A DNA stretch of 64,000 nt from an uncultured Collinsella sp. GTDB taxonomy: Bacteria > Actinomycetota > Coriobacteriia > Coriobacteriales > Coriobacteriaceae. The DNA is taken from the NCBI GenBank assembly GCA_900544065.1, contig UQTR01000002.1, positions 13,880-77,879 on the forward strand, given 5' to 3'. The translations under genes and the position numbers were made by a program. The notes beneath the pieces were generated by a model. It made no database searches, had not been told where the DNA came from, and saw only the letters and a program-made list of their open reading frames with translations. The first letter of the stretch is position 1; each line of letters begins with the position of its first letter. This document shows positions 34,701-43,078 of this stretch, piece by piece.

Positions 34701-37700
34701 CATGCTATCAAGGCCGACGAGACGATTCGCGTGTACGGTCTTGGCGAGGGCGACGAGTACACGGTGCAGGAGCTGACCGGCGCAGACGAGATGCCCGCGG
34801 GCTATAAGCTGACCGGACGCAAGCAGGGTGCCACGAATCTGACCGACGAAGGCGACAGTATCACCGGTAAGATCGCGAAGCAAAAAGCCGACGGCACGTT
34901 GGCCGAAGCCAACAAGCTGGTGTTCACAAACACCTACAAGGCGGAAGCCAGCGGCGAACTGACCCCGCAGGTGACGAAGAAGATCTCCGGTGTTGAGAGC
35001 ACGGAGAAGGCGTTCTCGTTCACGCTGACCGCCACGGAAGAGACGCAGAAGCAGATCGATGACGGCGACCTCACAATCTCGGATGCTCTGGCGGGCAATG
35101 AGCATGCTGAGTCCAAGGTCACGAGTGGCAAGATCATCAAGGACAAGGGCCAGACGGTCGACTTCTCGAATATGGCGTTCAACAAGGCAGGCGAGTACAC
35201 GTTCACGCTCACCGAGGTGCACAACGCTGATGATGATCCCGCAGCGGACGGCGTGCAGAACGCCGGCTGGACGATGGACGCCTCGACCTATACCGTCACG
35301 GTAAGGGTCGAGGATAAGGACGCCAAGCTGACCGTCACGGGCGTGACGGTGAAGAAGGATGGTGACGCTGAGGCCAAGCCCATCAAGGCTGAGGTCAAGG
35401 ACGGCAAGGTGAACCTCGCCACCTTTATCAACAGCTATGCTGCGAAGGGTTCCGTGACCTTGGCGGCGAAGAAACGCTTTAGGGGCGGTGCGCTCGCGGG
35501 GAACGACTTCTCGTTCGCTCTGTACAAGGGTGACAAGGCGGAAGGCACGCCCATTGAGACCGTCACGAACGACGAGAAGGGCAACATTACCTTCCAGCCC
35601 ATCAACTACACCGAGGCAGGTGACTACGAGTACACCATCAAGGAAGTTACCGGTAACGACCAGACCATCGTCTACGACGGTCAGAAAGTGAAGGTCAAGG
35701 TCAGCGTTACCGATAACAAGAACGGCACGCTGGACGCGACCGTCACCTACGGCGGCGATAAGGCCGTGCCGACCTTCACCAACGTGAAGCCGACGACGGA
35801 CGTTACCGTCGAGGCCACGAAAGTTCTCGCGGGCAAGGCGCTGACGGACGGCGCGTTCGCCTTCGGCCTGTACCAAGGCGACACGTCCACGGGTAATCCC
35901 GTCAAGATCGTCCAGAACGACAAGGAGGGCAAGATCAATCTTGCCCTCACCGGTCTGACCATCGGCGAGTACGACTACAAACTCAAGGAGGAGAACGTCG
36001 GTGCCGATCCGACTATCACCTACGACACCAAGGCGGTGAAGGTTCACGTCTCGGTGAAGGCGGAGGGCGACAAGGCGAAGGCGACCGTCACCTATGACGG
36101 CAAGAACGATGCCCCGACCTTCACTAACAAGTACCAGCCCGCCGAGACCTCGGTGGCGCTCACGGCGAAGAAGGCCTATGTGAAGCCCGACAACACGCCG
36201 GCCACGCTCAAGGGCGGCGAGTTCACCTTCGACCTGTACGAGGGCGACCTGACGGCTGAGCAGCTGAAGGGCAAGCAACCCATCCGGAGCGCCAAGAACA
36301 GCGAGGACGGCACCGTCACCTTCCCGGCCATCGACTACACCAAGGCCGGCGAGTACAAATACACCGTCGCGGAACAGGAGGGCGACCTGTCCCACGTGAC
36401 CTACGACGCTACGGTGCACCATGCCGTGGTGAAGGTCATGGACAATGCCGGCAAGCTGGACGCCGCTGTTACCTACGATGGTGACAAGGCCAATGCCCCC
36501 ACCTTCACGAACACCTACACCGCAAAGGGATCCGTGGAGCTGACGGCGACCAAGATCGTTGCGGTCGCGCCGGGCTTCACGCACGACACCAAGCTGAAGG
36601 GCGGCGAGTACACGTTCGAGCTGAAGGACGCCGACGGCAAGGTGCTCGACACCACGACGAACAAGGCCGATGGCACGGTGAAGTTCGCGCGCGACTTCGA
36701 GCTCTCCGACCTGGACGGCGCCGCGAGCAAGGACTTTACCTACACCATCGCGGAGAAGCCGGGCACGGAGCCGGGCATGGTCTACGACACCAATGCGCTC
36801 ATCTACAAGGTGACGGTCGCGGACGATGGCGCCGGCACGCTGACGGCCACACCGCAGGTAACGAGTGGAGACAAGACCTTCACGAACACGTACCACCCGA
36901 AGGAGACCTCGGTAACGCTCAAGGCGACGAAGCGCTTCACGGGTGGCGAGCTCGCAGGGGGCGACTTCACGTTCCAGCTGCTCGACAAGGATGGCAACGT
37001 GATCCAGACCGTCCAGAATGACAAGGACGGCAAGGTCGCCTTCCAGGCAATCAGCTACGACACGCCGGGCGATCACGACTATACCATCAAGGAGGTTGCC
37101 GGCAACGACCCGACCGTCGTGTACGACACGAAGGACGTGAAGGTCCACATCAAGGTCTCCGATGAGAAGGGCGAGCTAAAGGCGACCGCCACCTACGACG
37201 GCGAGGCCGACGTTCCGACCTTCACCAATTCGAAGCCGACGACGGACGTTACCGTCGAGGCGACGAAGATCCTCACGGGCAAGGACCTGACGGCCGACGC
37301 GTTCACCTTCGGCCTGTACGACCAGGCCGGCAACGAGGTCGCCAAGGGCACCAACGACCGGGGCGGCAAGGTCGAGCTGGCCGTCAAGAACCTGAACCTG
37401 GGCGAGTACGACTACACGCTCAAGGAGGAGAAAGCCGGCCAGACCGTCGACGGCGTGGCCTACGACGCCAAGGAAGTCAAGGTCCACGTCAAGGTAGAGC
37501 AGAACCAGGGCGACAACAACAAGACGAAGGTGACCGTCACCTATGACGGTGCCGCTACGGCTCCCACCTTCAATAACACCTACGACGCAAAGGGTTCCGT
37601 AACCCTGACGGCGACCAAGACCATCAAGGTTGCGGACGGCTTCGACCACACGACGAAGCCCGCGGACGGCGAGTTCACCTTCGACCTGAAGGACGCTGCC

Positions 37701-40004
37701 GGCAACGTGCTCGACACCGCGAAGAACGATGCAAACGGCAAGGTCAGCTTCACGCGCGAGTTCCAGCTCTCCGACTTGGACGGCGCCGCGAGCAAGGACT
37801 TCACCTACACCATCGTGGAGCAGCCGGGCGCGGAGCCGGGCATGGACTATGACAGCCATCCCCTCACCTATACGGTGACGGTCACGGACGGCGGGAACGG
37901 AGCACTGAATGCGAAGGCGATCGTGACGAGCGCATCCGGCTCGGATACCTTCACCAACACCTACCAGCCGGCCGCGACCGGCCTGGCCCTCGGTGCGCAG
38001 AAGAGCTATGTGAAGAAGGACGACAACACGCCGATCGTCCCCAAGTGCGGCGAGTTCACCTTCGATGTGTACGAGGGCAACATGACGGCTGAGCAGCTTG
38101 CCGGGGCCAAGCCCGTCCGGACCGCGACCAACGGCGCGGACGGAAGTGTTAACTTCGACGCCTTCTCCTACGCGAAGCCGGGCACGCACGAGTACACCAT
38201 CGTGGAGCGGAAGGGTGATCTGGCCTACGTGACCTACGACGACGCGGTGCACCATGCCGTGGTGAAGGTCGTGGACAACGCCGGCACGCTGCAAGCGAGC
38301 GTTGCCTACGACGGTACGGACGCCGCGAAGCCCAGCTTCACCAACACCTACGAGGCACAGGCGACGGACTCCGGCGCGATCGCCCTCACCAAGAGCGTTG
38401 ACGTGCACGACGGCAGCTATCAGCTAAAGGCGGGAGACTTCGCCTTCGAGCTGGTGGGGTCTGACGGCTCGGTGATCCAGACCCAGAAGAACGATGCGCA
38501 CGGCAAGGTTGCCTTCGACAAGCTGACCTTCGACCATGCGGGCACCTTTACCTACACGGTCCGCGAGGTGCAGCCGACGGGGGACGCGCCGGGCGTGCCG
38601 GGCGTGACCTACACCGGCAAGACGTACACCCTGACCTACGTGGTGAAGGACAACAACGACGGCAAGCTGGTGGTAGAGAGCTCCACGGTGAAGCCGAGCG
38701 AGGGTGCCGAGAACGGCGTATCGCCCGAAACCATGGCGTTTGCGAACAGCTACCAGCCGGGTCAGACCTCCTACCAGATTTCTGGCACCAAGGTGCTTGA
38801 GAATGCCGACCCGGCCACCACGCGGACGCCCGCCGATGGCGAGTTCACGTTCGCGCTGATTGACGTGGCCACCGGGCAGGAGATCGACCGGACCACGAAC
38901 GTGGGTAACGCGTTTACCTTCAAGGCCATCTCGTACACCGCGACTGGTTCGCATGCGTACCAGGTGAAGGAGGTTGCGGGCCAAGATGGCACCATCACTT
39001 ACAGCGATGCGGTGTTGGATGTGACGGTGAGCGTGACCGACGACGGCAGCGGCCAGCTGACCGCGACGGCGAACAAGACGGCTGCGGATCTGACCTTCAC
39101 CAACACCTACACGCCGACGGCAACGACGGCGACGATTACCGGAACGAAGGCTCTGACCGGCCGCGACCTGGCCGAGGGTGAGTTCTCCTTCGACCTGAAG
39201 GACGCTGACGGTAACGTGGTGCAGACGGTGCAGAACGGCGCCGACGGCACGTTCGGCTTCGCGCCGCTGCAGCTGGACAAGGTGGGGACGTACGTCTACA
39301 CCGTGTCCGAGCGGGCAGGGGCGACGGCGAACGGCGTCACCTACGACACGACGGTCTTTACCGCGACGGTGACGGTGACGGAGAATGCGGAGACGCACGC
39401 GCTGGAGGCGCAGGTTGCCTACAGCACGGGCGGCAAGGCTGCGGATGCGGTGACGTTCAGCAACAGCTACGCGCCGGCCGCGACTGAGGTGAAGCTGGGG
39501 GCTTCCAAGGTGCTGAGCGGTGAGGACCTGAAGGAAGGGCAGTTCTCCTTCCAGCTGAAGGATGCCGACGGCAAGGTGCTGCAGACCGCCAAGAACGCGG
39601 CGGACGGCACGGTGGGCTTCGAGGCGATCTCGTACGACAAGCCCGGGACGTACGCCTACAGCATCTCCGAGGTGGACGACGGTCAGAAGAACGTGACGTA
39701 CGACGCGGCCGAGCACCGGGTAACGGTGACGGTGACGGACGACGGTGCGGGCCATCTGGTGGCGACGGTAACCTATGACGGCGACGTGGCGCCGGTGTTC
39801 AAGAACACGTACACGCCGCCGACCACCCCGCCGGTCAACCCGCCGACGGAGCCGCCCACCAACCCACCGGTGTCGAAGGAGGAGAAGCCGGGTCTGCCGA
39901 ACATGGGCGATACCAGCTTGTCGCCGATGGCCCTGGGTGGCATCGCGGGCGGCGCAGTGGTGCTGATTGCCGCAGGTGTGATCCTGCGGCGTCGGAACCG
40001 GTAG
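31698..40004 (+). CDS. Giant fibre-like surface protein with isopeptide-type repeat domains
   Basis: About 2,700 residues. A signal peptide (ISPYAIVLALAVALTTSFFL, ending ARAEAA) precedes a fibro-slime/PA14-like domain (FAGDDDVWVFIDDVLVGDIG). A SpaA-like Cna_B region follows, then about 12 tandem domains of 100-120 residues, each ending near TFTNTY and carrying the Lys, Glu and Asn pattern (ATK..L, YTIxE, FTN) of Spy0128/FctA-type intramolecular isopeptide folds. The C-terminus has a Pro/Thr spacer, a variant sorting signal LPNMGD, a hydrophobic span and RRRNR. It is probably an adhesive wall-anchored fibre; no sortase is nearby. In-frame starts at 31698 and 31770 have poor ribosome sites. The good start at 31658 is one base out of frame across a G10 tract. 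Confidence 0.9.
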   Translation: MLSGGGCLSREHPGRHRPRERWSVMFYDRRRGLRPISPYAIVLALAVALTTSFFLPARAEAAIADHTVATTSPSGTTINLFDYWVNPDDHLSVSGNGGINKNHRFQFNDGQGSESLNHWTGNTNPQPGIVNNTLLDGYPQLSKTWRGESLRYLFDSSAQTGKTSHFGVTGLLKVQNGYYVYDSTQNYAAYNADKNAFDIYDTWGINNVGTSSHQGQFFPFDAADKVFKEENDRLVQNGITADNTGNPSYNDGKPVNHHFGLSMSSRFVQPAGGKTNTGDDMVFDFAGDDDVWVFIDDVLVGDIGGIHNMASLSINFRSGKIQINGSDKGTLLSAYQTAGVQDSTKWNGNTFADGTNHTLKFFYLERGATDSNMMLKFNLVTVPESDIIKFDQDGKFVQGAEFALYKTDENFTDTTNNKNELLGSGTTDEAGHLTLTNDVDNGVINFDDLYEDSGSKYYLLKETRVPEGYRSSLTATDGSIQLEYVPTSDKDAAGGVIINRGGMDADSAVWQTGAFAGAKETITAPSTVYKANDDQTMSDKTVGLDSGILFAVVLKRDKSASTDIQDQNNWYAVSGDPSTGAGYTLAKEPSKAGAIEAAKKDLHAFTLNTSSQYQVEIPYLPGDISSYYYMLSGDARKDAEYAVAIYHTTASSIANANTDNTVHVFSDDLPSGEKNFQRQFATRLLVTNIQNRLFVQKTDTEGKPVDGAKFGLYKADQVKMDANGKVMLNGEQTPFDTLTTGLVGNPVPLEGAGIFPNTSDGNRPLVKGTYFLKEVSAPKGFLLNDTLTKVIVDDYGVHADAGTADDGVSTFVGPGALMKSLGQFSAEGDIDNTLTWIKGQRQTSDGTLDGNDNLSWNNDAKGGEDEVHLKYGANGRVYQYGPTEEGKPYRLETETGWIRMGITQDVPGDTNAKGARANLDDMNLNALFTGATCVRVANEREASLEVTKKVALPDGLTGNKDAEFTFKFTVPEGKTYKAAVFKNAGAGKQAGDVFDLKNGDTHAIKADETIRVYGLGEGDEYTVQELTGADEMPAGYKLTGRKQGATNLTDEGDSITGKIAKQKADGTLAEANKLVFTNTYKAEASGELTPQVTKKISGVESTEKAFSFTLTATEETQKQIDDGDLTISDALAGNEHAESKVTSGKIIKDKGQTVDFSNMAFNKAGEYTFTLTEVHNADDDPAADGVQNAGWTMDASTYTVTVRVEDKDAKLTVTGVTVKKDGDAEAKPIKAEVKDGKVNLATFINSYAAKGSVTLAAKKRFRGGALAGNDFSFALYKGDKAEGTPIETVTNDEKGNITFQPINYTEAGDYEYTIKEVTGNDQTIVYDGQKVKVKVSVTDNKNGTLDATVTYGGDKAVPTFTNVKPTTDVTVEATKVLAGKALTDGAFAFGLYQGDTSTGNPVKIVQNDKEGKINLALTGLTIGEYDYKLKEENVGADPTITYDTKAVKVHVSVKAEGDKAKATVTYDGKNDAPTFTNKYQPAETSVALTAKKAYVKPDNTPATLKGGEFTFDLYEGDLTAEQLKGKQPIRSAKNSEDGTVTFPAIDYTKAGEYKYTVAEQEGDLSHVTYDATVHHAVVKVMDNAGKLDAAVTYDGDKANAPTFTNTYTAKGSVELTATKIVAVAPGFTHDTKLKGGEYTFELKDADGKVLDTTTNKADGTVKFARDFELSDLDGAASKDFTYTIAEKPGTEPGMVYDTNALIYKVTVADDGAGTLTATPQVTSGDKTFTNTYHPKETSVTLKATKRFTGGELAGGDFTFQLLDKDGNVIQTVQNDKDGKVAFQAISYDTPGDHDYTIKEVAGNDPTVVYDTKDVKVHIKVSDEKGELKATATYDGEADVPTFTNSKPTTDVTVEATKILTGKDLTADAFTFGLYDQAGNEVAKGTNDRGGKVELAVKNLNLGEYDYTLKEEKAGQTVDGVAYDAKEVKVHVKVEQNQGDNNKTKVTVTYDGAATAPTFNNTYDAKGSVTLTATKTIKVADGFDHTTKPADGEFTFDLKDAAGNVLDTAKNDANGKVSFTREFQLSDLDGAASKDFTYTIVEQPGAEPGMDYDSHPLTYTVTVTDGGNGALNAKAIVTSASGSDTFTNTYQPAATGLALGAQKSYVKKDDNTPIVPKCGEFTFDVYEGNMTAEQLAGAKPVRTATNGADGSVNFDAFSYAKPGTHEYTIVERKGDLAYVTYDDAVHHAVVKVVDNAGTLQASVAYDGTDAAKPSFTNTYEAQATDSGAIALTKSVDVHDGSYQLKAGDFAFELVGSDGSVIQTQKNDAHGKVAFDKLTFDHAGTFTYTVREVQPTGDAPGVPGVTYTGKTYTLTYVVKDNNDGKLVVESSTVKPSEGAENGVSPETMAFANSYQPGQTSYQISGTKVLENADPATTRTPADGEFTFALIDVATGQEIDRTTNVGNAFTFKAISYTATGSHAYQVKEVAGQDGTITYSDAVLDVTVSVTDDGSGQLTATANKTAADLTFTNTYTPTATTATITGTKALTGRDLAEGEFSFDLKDADGNVVQTVQNGADGTFGFAPLQLDKVGTYVYTVSERAGATANGVTYDTTVFTATVTVTENAETHALEAQVAYSTGGKAADAVTFSNSYAPAATEVKLGASKVLSGEDLKEGQFSFQLKDADGKVLQTAKNAADGTVGFEAISYDKPGTYAYSISEVDDGQKNVTYDAAEHRVTVTVTDDGAGHLVATVTYDGDVAPVFKNTYTPPTTPPVNPPTEPPTNPPVSKEEKPGLPNMGDTSLSPMALGGIAGGAVVLIAAGVILRRRNR
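31706..31715 (+). repeat. Homopolymeric G10 tract, candidate phase-variation switch
   Basis: Ten consecutive G residues in the 5' region of the surface-protein gene. Tract length decides whether the strong start at 31658 is in frame with the 8.2-kb coding region. Tracts of this length slip readily in replication. Confidence 0.85.
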
Positions 40005-40033
40005 CCGCGGCGGCCGAGAAGGGCTTTGATTGA

Positions 40034-40071
40034 GGGCGGGTGGTCGCAGGGCGCGGCCGCCCGCCCTTTTT
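40034..40071 (+). terminator. Intrinsic terminator of the surface-protein gene
   Basis: GGGCGGGTGG pairs with CCGCCCGCCC, followed by TTTTT, about 30 bp after the stop codon. Confidence 0.8.
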
Positions 40072-40085
40072 GGTGGAAGGCTACG

Positions 40086-40280
40086 TTAACCCGCCGTTTG
40101 CGCGTCTAGCTCCGGATGGAACTCGTAGTCCGGCTCCATCATCTTCTTCCAGGTCTTCCTGCAGAGCCCGTCCTCGAGCTGCCCGCGCATGAGCGACGCC
40201 CCGTCCCCGATGCGTGCGGCCTGTTCATCCGCACATGTGCGGATGAATGTGGGAGGTGTTCGGATAAAGTTGATAATCAA
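40086..40280 (-). pseudogene. Possible gene remnant, unknown
   Basis: A 64-codon frame whose C-terminal half (RGQLEDGLCRKTWKKMMEPD, YEFHPELDAQTAG) looks like real protein. Its N-terminal part runs through a palindrome and a direct repeat and has no ribosome site. It is probably the tail of a gene truncated when the neighbouring cassette arrived. I do not recognise the family. Confidence 0.3.
40224..40247. promoter_or_regulatory. Perfect 24-bp palindrome upstream of the abi locus
   Basis: TTCATCCGCACA followed directly by TGTGCGGATGAA. Its size and symmetry suit a dimeric regulator site or an inverted-repeat scar. It lies about 110 bp before the leader RNA. Confidence 0.55.
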
Positions 40281-40282
40281 GG
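40256..40282 (+). repeat. 27-bp direct repeat left of the abi gene
   Basis: Matches 41501-41527 in 25 of 27 positions (GTGTTCGGAT, AAGTTGATA and CAAGG in common). The pair brackets the leader RNA and abi gene, 1.25 kb apart, as an insertion scar or duplicated control site would. Confidence 0.6.
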
Positions 40283-40353
40283 GTATTCAAGGGTGGCAAA
40301 CTTTCCCTATGGGGCTTCGCATAGAATAGCTTCAGCTGTGGTAAAATGTCGTT

Positions 40354-40408
40354 AGTAAACCCGCCCGGCCTCTGCTTTCGAGCATGCACACTGGCGGGTC
40401 TTCTTTTA
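40354..40408 (+). ncRNA. Terminator-ended leader RNA of the abi gene, AbiF-ncRNA-like
   Basis: A short leader begins just after an extended -10-like box (TGG-TAAAAT, 40342-40347). ACCCGCC (40359-40365) pairs with GGCGGGT (40393-40399), followed by CTTCTTTT, and the Abi start lies 22 bp further on. Many AbiF/Abi_2 genes have a small structured RNA with such a closing terminator, which acts as the antitoxin in type III-like systems. The match to that RNA family is by architecture and is inference. Confidence 0.55.
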
Positions 40409-40429
40409 TGCATCGAGCATAGGAGCACC

Positions 40430-41389
40430 ATGGGAGAATACACGAAGCCCTGGCTGACCTTCGATGAGCAGGCTGACCTGCTCATGGGCGAGCGTGGCCT
40501 CGTAGCGGACCGCGACGTCCTTATCGCCCACCTCCAGAATGTTGGGTACTACCGGCTCAGCGGCTACTGGTACATCTTCAAGCGCAAGCCCGAGGCTGTC
40601 GAGGACTGCGGCAAGGACGAGCGGTTCGTCGAAGGCACGACGTTCAACCGGATCTGGAAGCTCTACACCTTCGACAGGCAGTTCAGGCTCGTCGTCTTGG
40701 ACGCTATCGAACGGGTCGAGGTCTACTTCCGCACGCAGCTGGCCTACGAGCTGGCGGGAGACGCCGGTGCCTTTGGCTTTCAGGACAAAGACAACCTGCC
40801 TAGGCTCGAGCAGGATGCATACGACGAGTTCATCGAGCGGTGCACCGAGGAGCTGGACCGGTCGCGCGAGCCCTTCGCCATCCACTTCAAGGAGACCTAC
40901 GGCGACAAGCACGACCTGCCGCCCTACTGGATTCTCGTGAACCTGATGGACTTCGGCACGATGCTCCGACTCTACAACGGCGCGTCGGTCGGCATTAGGA
41001 ACAAGATCTCGGGCGACCTGGGCGTGTCTTCGCGCGTGCTCAAATCGTGGCTGGTAGCCATCAACACCGTCCGCAACATATGCGCCCACCACGGCCGCCT
41101 GTGGAACAGGGGCATCGGCACCAGACCGATCATCCCCACCAAGTCGAAGTATCCCGAGTGGCACGAGCCCTACGAGGTGCGCTCGGACAACATGTTCGGC
41201 ATCCTGACCATCCTGAGCTACCTGTTGGAACACATCGCCCCCGAGACGGGCTGGCGTGCGCGCCTGCTCGAGCTGCTGGACAGACTCGACGCCGACGAGC
41301 TGCGTCGCATGGGATTTGCCGACGGCTGGCAGGAGTGCCCGCTCTGGAAGCCGCATCTGCCCGCTGCAGGGGCGTCTACGGGCGATTAG
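40430..41389 (+). CDS. Abi_2/AbiF-type HEPN RNase toxin
   Basis: A 319-residue protein of the abortive-infection family AbiD/AbiF (Abi_2). Its HEPN RNase motif RNxxxH reads RNICAH at residues 215-220, in the typical RNICAHHGRLWNR block. The N-terminal GYYRLSGYW (about 39-47) is also a family hallmark. Members stop phage by cleaving host RNA and, in AbiF systems, are held in check by a small upstream ncRNA; a candidate lies at 40354. The ATG at 40430 follows AGGAG; the longer frame from 40346 overlaps the terminator and is rejected. Direct repeats flank the unit. Confidence 0.9.
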   Translation: MGEYTKPWLTFDEQADLLMGERGLVADRDVLIAHLQNVGYYRLSGYWYIFKRKPEAVEDCGKDERFVEGTTFNRIWKLYTFDRQFRLVVLDAIERVEVYFRTQLAYELAGDAGAFGFQDKDNLPRLEQDAYDEFIERCTEELDRSREPFAIHFKETYGDKHDLPPYWILVNLMDFGTMLRLYNGASVGIRNKISGDLGVSSRVLKSWLVAINTVRNICAHHGRLWNRGIGTRPIIPTKSKYPEWHEPYEVRSDNMFGILTILSYLLEHIAPETGWRARLLELLDRLDADELRRMGFADGWQECPLWKPHLPAAGASTGD

Positions 41390-41500
41390 GCGGGAGACGT
41401 AGAGCAGGCGTTCCGGGGGCGCTGAAAGCTGTGCGGCGGCTGCTGGTGGACACTGGCGAGGCTGGGCTGCTGGTAGCGAGCGGCGGCCGCCGGGGTGGCA

Positions 41501-41527
41501 GTGTTCGGATGAAGTTGATATTCAAGG
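41501..41527 (+). repeat. 27-bp direct repeat right of the abi gene
   Basis: Partner of 40256-40282 (25 of 27 identical), placed 112 bp after the abi stop. Confidence 0.6.
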
Positions 41528-41748
41528 AAAGAGACTGACCCTTTGTCGGATTCCGTGCGGGTTATATGCAGGTTTGCCTGCGCACGCTATCATGTATGGG
41601 TTAGACCGCAATTATGTACCCCATACGCGAAGGGATGCGCATGTATCTGAAGATCGACATGTTCTAGCCGGGCTTACCCCAGCAGTGGCGCCGTGCGCCC
41701 CATCAACTCTGCCGATTTTCACCTTCACGCATATAAAGGAGTCCCGCC

Positions 41749-42816
41749 ATGCGCGACAAGCTCGAAAAGATCATCAAGGCCTATGAGGAGCTCGAGAAGA
41801 AGCTTTCCGACCCGGCCGTTGCCTCCGACATCAAGGAGTTCACGCGTCTCAACAAGGAGTACGCGCACCAGTCCGACCTCATCGCCGCCTCGCGCGAGTA
41901 CATCGGCGCGCTCGATGACATCGAGGCTGCCAAGGAAATGCTCCACGATACTACCGATGCCGATGAGAAGGAGATGCTCCAGATGGACATCTCCGAAAAC
42001 GAGGCCAAGCTTCCCCAGCTCGAGGAAGACATTAAGTACATGCTCATCCCGAGCGACCCCAACGACGACAAGAACACCATCGTCGAGATTCGCTCCGCCG
42101 CCGGTGGCGACGAGGCGGCTATCTTTGCCGGCGATCTGTACAAGATGTATCAGCGCTTCTGCGAGTCGCGCGGCTGGAAGACCACCGTGCTCGACTCCAG
42201 CCCCAGCGAGGCCGGCGGCTTTAAGTCCATCGAGTTCAAGGTCGAGGGCGACCGCGTCTACTCCGTCATGAAGTTCGAGTCCGGCGTGCACCGCGTCCAG
42301 CGCGTTCCCAAGACCGAGTCCCAGGGCCGTATCCAGACCTCCACGGCGACCGTCGCCGTACTTCCCGAAGCCGAGGAGATCGACGTCCAGATCAACCAGT
42401 CCGACCTGCGCATCGACACCTACTGCGCCTCCGGTCCTGGCGGTCAGTGCGTTAACACCACTTATTCCGCCGTGCGCATCACCCACCTGCCCACCAACAC
42501 CGTGGTGCAGTCGCAGGAACAGCGCTCCCAGATCCAGAACCGCGAAGTCTGCATGCAGATGCTGCGCGCCCGTCTGTACGAGATGGAGCTCGAGAAGCAG
42601 CAGGCAGAGCTCGGTGCCGAGCGCCAGAGCCAGATCGGCCACGGCAACCGTTCCGAGAAGATCCGTACCTACAACCAGCCCCAGGACCGCGTGACCGATC
42701 ACCGCATCGGTTTCAACTCCACCTACAATGGCGTCCTCCTGGGCGACCAGCTCGGCACCGTCATCGAGGCGCTCGCCGCCGCCGAGCGAGCCGAGAAGCT
42801 GGCACAGGCCGTTTAG
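41749..42816 (+). CDS. prfA: Peptide chain release factor 1
   Basis: A 355-residue class I release factor that reads UAG and UAA and hydrolyses the peptidyl-tRNA on the ribosome. The GGQ catalytic motif is at residues 231-233 (SGPGGQCVN), with Cys where most homologues have His after GGQ. The codon-recognition tripeptide region is VPKTESQGRIQTS (PKT at 187-189). The ATG at 41749 follows AAAGGAG. In related genomes prfA is followed directly by prmC; here a covarying hairpin element begins right after the prfA stop, and 650 bp separate the two. UAG reading by this protein is relevant to the split rep gene above. Confidence 0.97.
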   Translation: MRDKLEKIIKAYEELEKKLSDPAVASDIKEFTRLNKEYAHQSDLIAASREYIGALDDIEAAKEMLHDTTDADEKEMLQMDISENEAKLPQLEEDIKYMLIPSDPNDDKNTIVEIRSAAGGDEAAIFAGDLYKMYQRFCESRGWKTTVLDSSPSEAGGFKSIEFKVEGDRVYSVMKFESGVHRVQRVPKTESQGRIQTSTATVAVLPEAEEIDVQINQSDLRIDTYCASGPGGQCVNTTYSAVRITHLPTNTVVQSQEQRSQIQNREVCMQMLRARLYEMELEKQQAELGAERQSQIGHGNRSEKIRTYNQPQDRVTDHRIGFNSTYNGVLLGDQLGTVIEALAAAERAEKLAQAV

Positions 42817-42965
42817 GTTACGCGGTTTTACCAAACCGCGTAACCCGTCGACGCTGCGCGGGCCGCATTTGGACAATCTGCCGTTCAATTTCAAGGGCGC
42901 GACCAGAAGGTCAGCGCCCTTTCATTTCACGGCACCTTGCCTCAAATGCGACCCGCTCGCTGGCA
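42817..42965 (+). repeat. Covarying hairpin element, copy 2
   Basis: Starts at the base after the prfA stop codon with arms GTTACGCGGTTT / AAACCGCGTAAC (loop TACC), probably serving as the gene's terminator hairpin. The long stem has GCGGG..GCATTTG pairing with CAAATGCG.CCCGC, then TGCCGT / ACGGCA, and an apical AAGGGCGC-GACC / GGTC-GCGCCCTT. The paired bases differ from copies 1 and 3 in a compensatory way. Confidence 0.8.
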
Positions 42966-42983
42966 TTGCCAAAACATCGAGGT

Positions 42984-43078
42984 AGTCATTGGGTGCGGCA
43001 CTTGGGGACGTTCCTTATGTGCCGGCACTTAGGGACAGTCCTTCGAGCGGCAGCACGTAAGGAGGGGTCCCAATGACT
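42984..43078. repeat. Palindromic repeat, GGGGAC family
   Basis: Outer arms AGTCATTGGG (42984-42993) and CCCAATGACT (43069-43078) enclose GGGGACGTTCC and GGGACAGTCC motifs shared with 26853 and 58613. Confidence 0.7.

Noticed and set aside
34011..37148. A 1,045-codon open frame antisense to the surface-protein repeats
   Set aside because: It mirrors a repetitive GC-rich coding region; lacks a ribosome site and its composition (His, Arg, Val rich) is that of a shadow frame.
31698..40004. Tandem repeats that could suggest a CRISPR array or satellite DNA
   Set aside because: The repeats are protein domains of about 110 codons with diverged DNA, not short identical repeats with spacers. No CRISPR array or cas gene was found in the window.
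41635..41667. A 10-residue frame (MRMYLKIDMF) upstream of prfA
   Set aside because: It has a GAAGGGA-like ribosome site but nothing else to support a leader peptide.
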